This document shows positions 62,539 through 64,000 of a stretch of DNA of 64,000 nucleotides, piece after piece. Position 1 is the first letter of the stretch, and the number at the start of each line of letters is the position of its first letter. The notes beneath the pieces were generated by a model. That model ran no database searches, was not told where the DNA came from, and saw nothing but the letters and a program-made list of their open reading frames with translations. Made by a program: the position numbers and the translations under genes. Source of the DNA: Corallococcus sp. NCRR (GTDB lineage Bacteria; Myxococcota; Myxococcia; Myxococcales; Myxococcaceae); NCBI RefSeq assembly GCF_026965535.1, contig NZ_CP114039.1, positions 806,001 to 870,000 on the forward strand, in the 5' to 3' direction.

Positions 62539-63399
62539 TCACGCCCCGCCTCCCGCGATGAACAACGCGCGCAACGGCCCCGCGACCTGCGCGCGCAGTC
62601 CTTCCGCCGCGTTCACGGTGAGCAGCGTTCCCCTCGCCCGCACCGCCGCGCTTCGCAGCGCACGCTGGTGCTCCGCGAAGCGGCGGGCGTAGGAGGCCAG
62701 CACTCCGTCCGTCAGCAGCTCCTCCAGCGCCACGCCACTCTCCGCGTCCACCAGCCGCGCGCCCTCGCCGCCCGTAGGATCCAGGTCCTCCGCGTCCAGC
62801 ACCTGCACCAGGAACAGCGCCGACGCGCCCCGAGACAGCCGGGCGCACAGCGCCTCCAGGTCCGTCTCGAAGAGGAAGTCGCTCACCACCACCCGCAGAC
62901 CACACGGCCGCAACGGCGGCAGCCGCCCCAGCGCCGACGCCAGATCATCCCGCGCCTCGAACTCCGCCCCGCGCAGCGTCGCGCGACACGCCGGCCCCTG
63001 CACCCGCTCCGACCGCGCCCCTCCCCACAGCAGCGTCGGCGTCAGCCCCTGCCGCCCGCCCACCTCCACCGTCAGCAGCGCCACCTCACGAGCCCCCGCC
63101 GCCTTGCGCGGCGACAGCCCCATGCTGCGCGAACCATCCAGCAGCACCTCCACGCGCGGCGACACCTCGTCCTGCCGCACGCGCAGCACCAGCTCCCCCG
63201 TGCGCGCCACCGCGTTCCAGTCCAACTGCCGCAGGTCATCCCCCGGCTGGTACGCGCGGAAGTCATGCAGCTCCATCGCGCTGCCCGCGGACGTGGCGCG
63301 CACCTCGCCCACCCGTCCCCGCTGCGGCAGTCGCGGCAGCGCCAGGCCCAGCCCCGGCGCCAGCCGCGCGACCTCCGCCTCATCCAACATCGCGCTCAC
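62539..63399 (-). CDS. DUF58 domain protein
   Basis: A 286-residue cytosolic protein of the DUF58 family, which is encoded with MoxR ATPases and VWA proteins. The family signature is at about residues 39-66: GSAMELHDFRAYQPGDDLRQ followed by LDWNAVARTGELVLR. A VWA-like segment follows (VEVLLDGSRSMGLS) and then VSDFLFETDLEAL. The start ATG overlaps the stop of the upstream membrane-protein gene by 4 bases (ATGA), so translation is coupled. The MoxR ATPase that usually accompanies this family was not found in the window, but it could lie just beyond the right edge. Confidence 0.92.
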   Translation of the reverse strand: MSAMLDEAEVARLAPGLGLALPRLPQRGRVGEVRATSAGSAMELHDFRAYQPGDDLRQLDWNAVARTGELVLRVRQDEVSPRVEVLLDGSRSMGLSPRKAAGAREVALLTVEVGGRQGLTPTLLWGGARSERVQGPACRATLRGAEFEARDDLASALGRLPPLRPCGLRVVVSDFLFETDLEALCARLSRGASALFLVQVLDAEDLDPTGGEGARLVDAESGVALEELLTDGVLASYARRFAEHQRALRSAAVRARGTLLTVNAAEGLRAQVAGPLRALFIAGGGA

Positions 63400-64000
63400 T
63401 GCTGGTGGACCCGCCGCTCGCGCTCAGCGAGCACCCGGTCCGCGGCGAACGCCGCCAGGAACGCCACCAGCGCCACGCACAGGAGCAGCGACGGCGGCAT
63501 CTTGGCATCGAGGTAGCCGCTGAAGTCATGCTTGCCGAAGTTCGCCGTCCCCAGCACGGGGTTGAGCAGGTTGAGCAACTCATCGCGCCCCTCCAGGTCC
63601 AGGAACACCGCCAGCAGCGGCGGCACGCCCGCCCCCAGGATTCCCACCAGGACGTAGAGCAACCGCACCGACACCGGCGACGCGAACCGCCCCGAGCGCG
63701 GCATCCGCCCCAACAGCAGCGCCACTGACAGGTACAGCACCCCGTAGAGCGCCAGCGCCCCCTGCGACATCGCCATCCGCAGGTTCCCCGTCGCCCGAGG
63801 CGACAGCCACAACAGCACCGCGCACCCCACCGCCCACCCCACCAGCAGCAGCACCGACAGCCGGAAGCCGCGCAGCGCCCCGGGCCGGAACAGCGTCCAC
63901 ATCCGGGTGCCCGCGCGCAGCGGCCGCGACTGCCCGTCCACGTCCGTCGCAATGAAGAGGGTGGCGAAGATGAGGTGCAGCCCTCCGAGGATGCCCATCA
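63396..64000 (-). CDS. membrane protein of the Bat-like operon (partial, 5' end beyond the window)
   Basis: The C-terminal part of a polytopic membrane protein whose start lies right of the window. About five hydrophobic segments are visible (LSVLLLVGWAVGCAVLLWLS, GALALYGVLYLSVALLLG, LLYVLVGILGAGVPPLLAVF, LLLCVALVAFLAAFAAD), and the tail is charged (RVLAERERRVHQQ). It overlaps the DUF58 start by 4 bases, so it is the first gene of the operon seen here. The family is not recognised from this fragment; a permease-like subunit is possible. Confidence 0.7.
   Translation of the reverse strand, partial: MGILGGLHLIFATLFIATDVDGQSRPLRAGTRMWTLFRPGALRGFRLSVLLLVGWAVGCAVLLWLSPRATGNLRMAMSQGALALYGVLYLSVALLLGRMPRSGRFASPVSVRLLYVLVGILGAGVPPLLAVFLDLEGRDELLNLLNPVLGTANFGKHDFSGYLDAKMPPSLLLCVALVAFLAAFAADRVLAERERRVHQQ

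Overview
The window is a very GC-rich bacterial chromosome segment that most likely comes from a myxobacterium of the Myxococcus/Corallococcus type. Three lines of evidence support this: a protein ending in a MYXO-CTERM sorting tail (19361-20389), two adjacent ELWxxDGT-repeat lipoproteins, and many lipoproteins with Asp/Gly/Cys-rich architecture. This is inference from sequence style, since no database search was possible. No tRNA, rRNA, IS element, integrase or CRISPR array was seen.

Layout. 1-6 kb: two ELWxxDGT repeat proteins. 6-8.5 kb: fumarase (fumC), a MOSC protein and a Uma2-type nuclease. 8.7-11.6 kb: a stand-alone sensor protein, a chemoreceptor and a small PspC protein. 11.8-14.9 kb: the glyoxylate shunt pair aceB-aceA behind an AT-rich promoter region. 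15-17.5 kb: small unknown genes and a B12-binding radical SAM enzyme. 17.5-19.3 kb: a probable toxin-immunity pair (nuclease-fold lipoprotein plus DUF3396). 19.4-26 kb: a MYXO-CTERM polysaccharide lyase, astA, a transglutaminase-like protein and an unusual chemoreceptor fused to a peptide-binding-protein module. 26.2-34.9 kb: a large lipoprotein, DedA, an SDR enzyme, a sigma/anti-sigma/rlmN operon, a 3-methyladenine glycosylase, malQ and a small lipoprotein. 35-42 kb: tamA and tamB, overlapping, for outer-membrane assembly. 42-44.5 kb: a lysozyme-like lipoprotein and an unknown lipoprotein.

44.7-52.6 kb is the most novel part. Six co-directional genes encode two paralogous proteins with an acidic Glu/Phe/Gly repeat head and an Arg/Ala-rich tail, a gluzincin-type metalloprotease-like protein, two unknown proteins and a DUF4438 protein. 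They face a convergent two-gene unit encoding an 825-residue low-complexity repeat protein and a small LuxR-type DNA-binding protein. I propose the six genes as an undescribed system; its function is unknown.

55.6-64 kb: a family-39-type glycosyltransferase, then a roughly 520-bp array of eight 26-bp hairpins with a higher-order period of 142 bp, then a Bat-like operon (membrane protein, DUF58, BatA-like, double-VWA protein) that runs off the right edge. One isolated copy of the array hairpin, at 26138-26166, carries a T-run and looks like an ordinary terminator. Many start codons were moved inward from the longest open frame on the basis of ribosome-binding sites, signal peptides or overlaps, as noted per gene.
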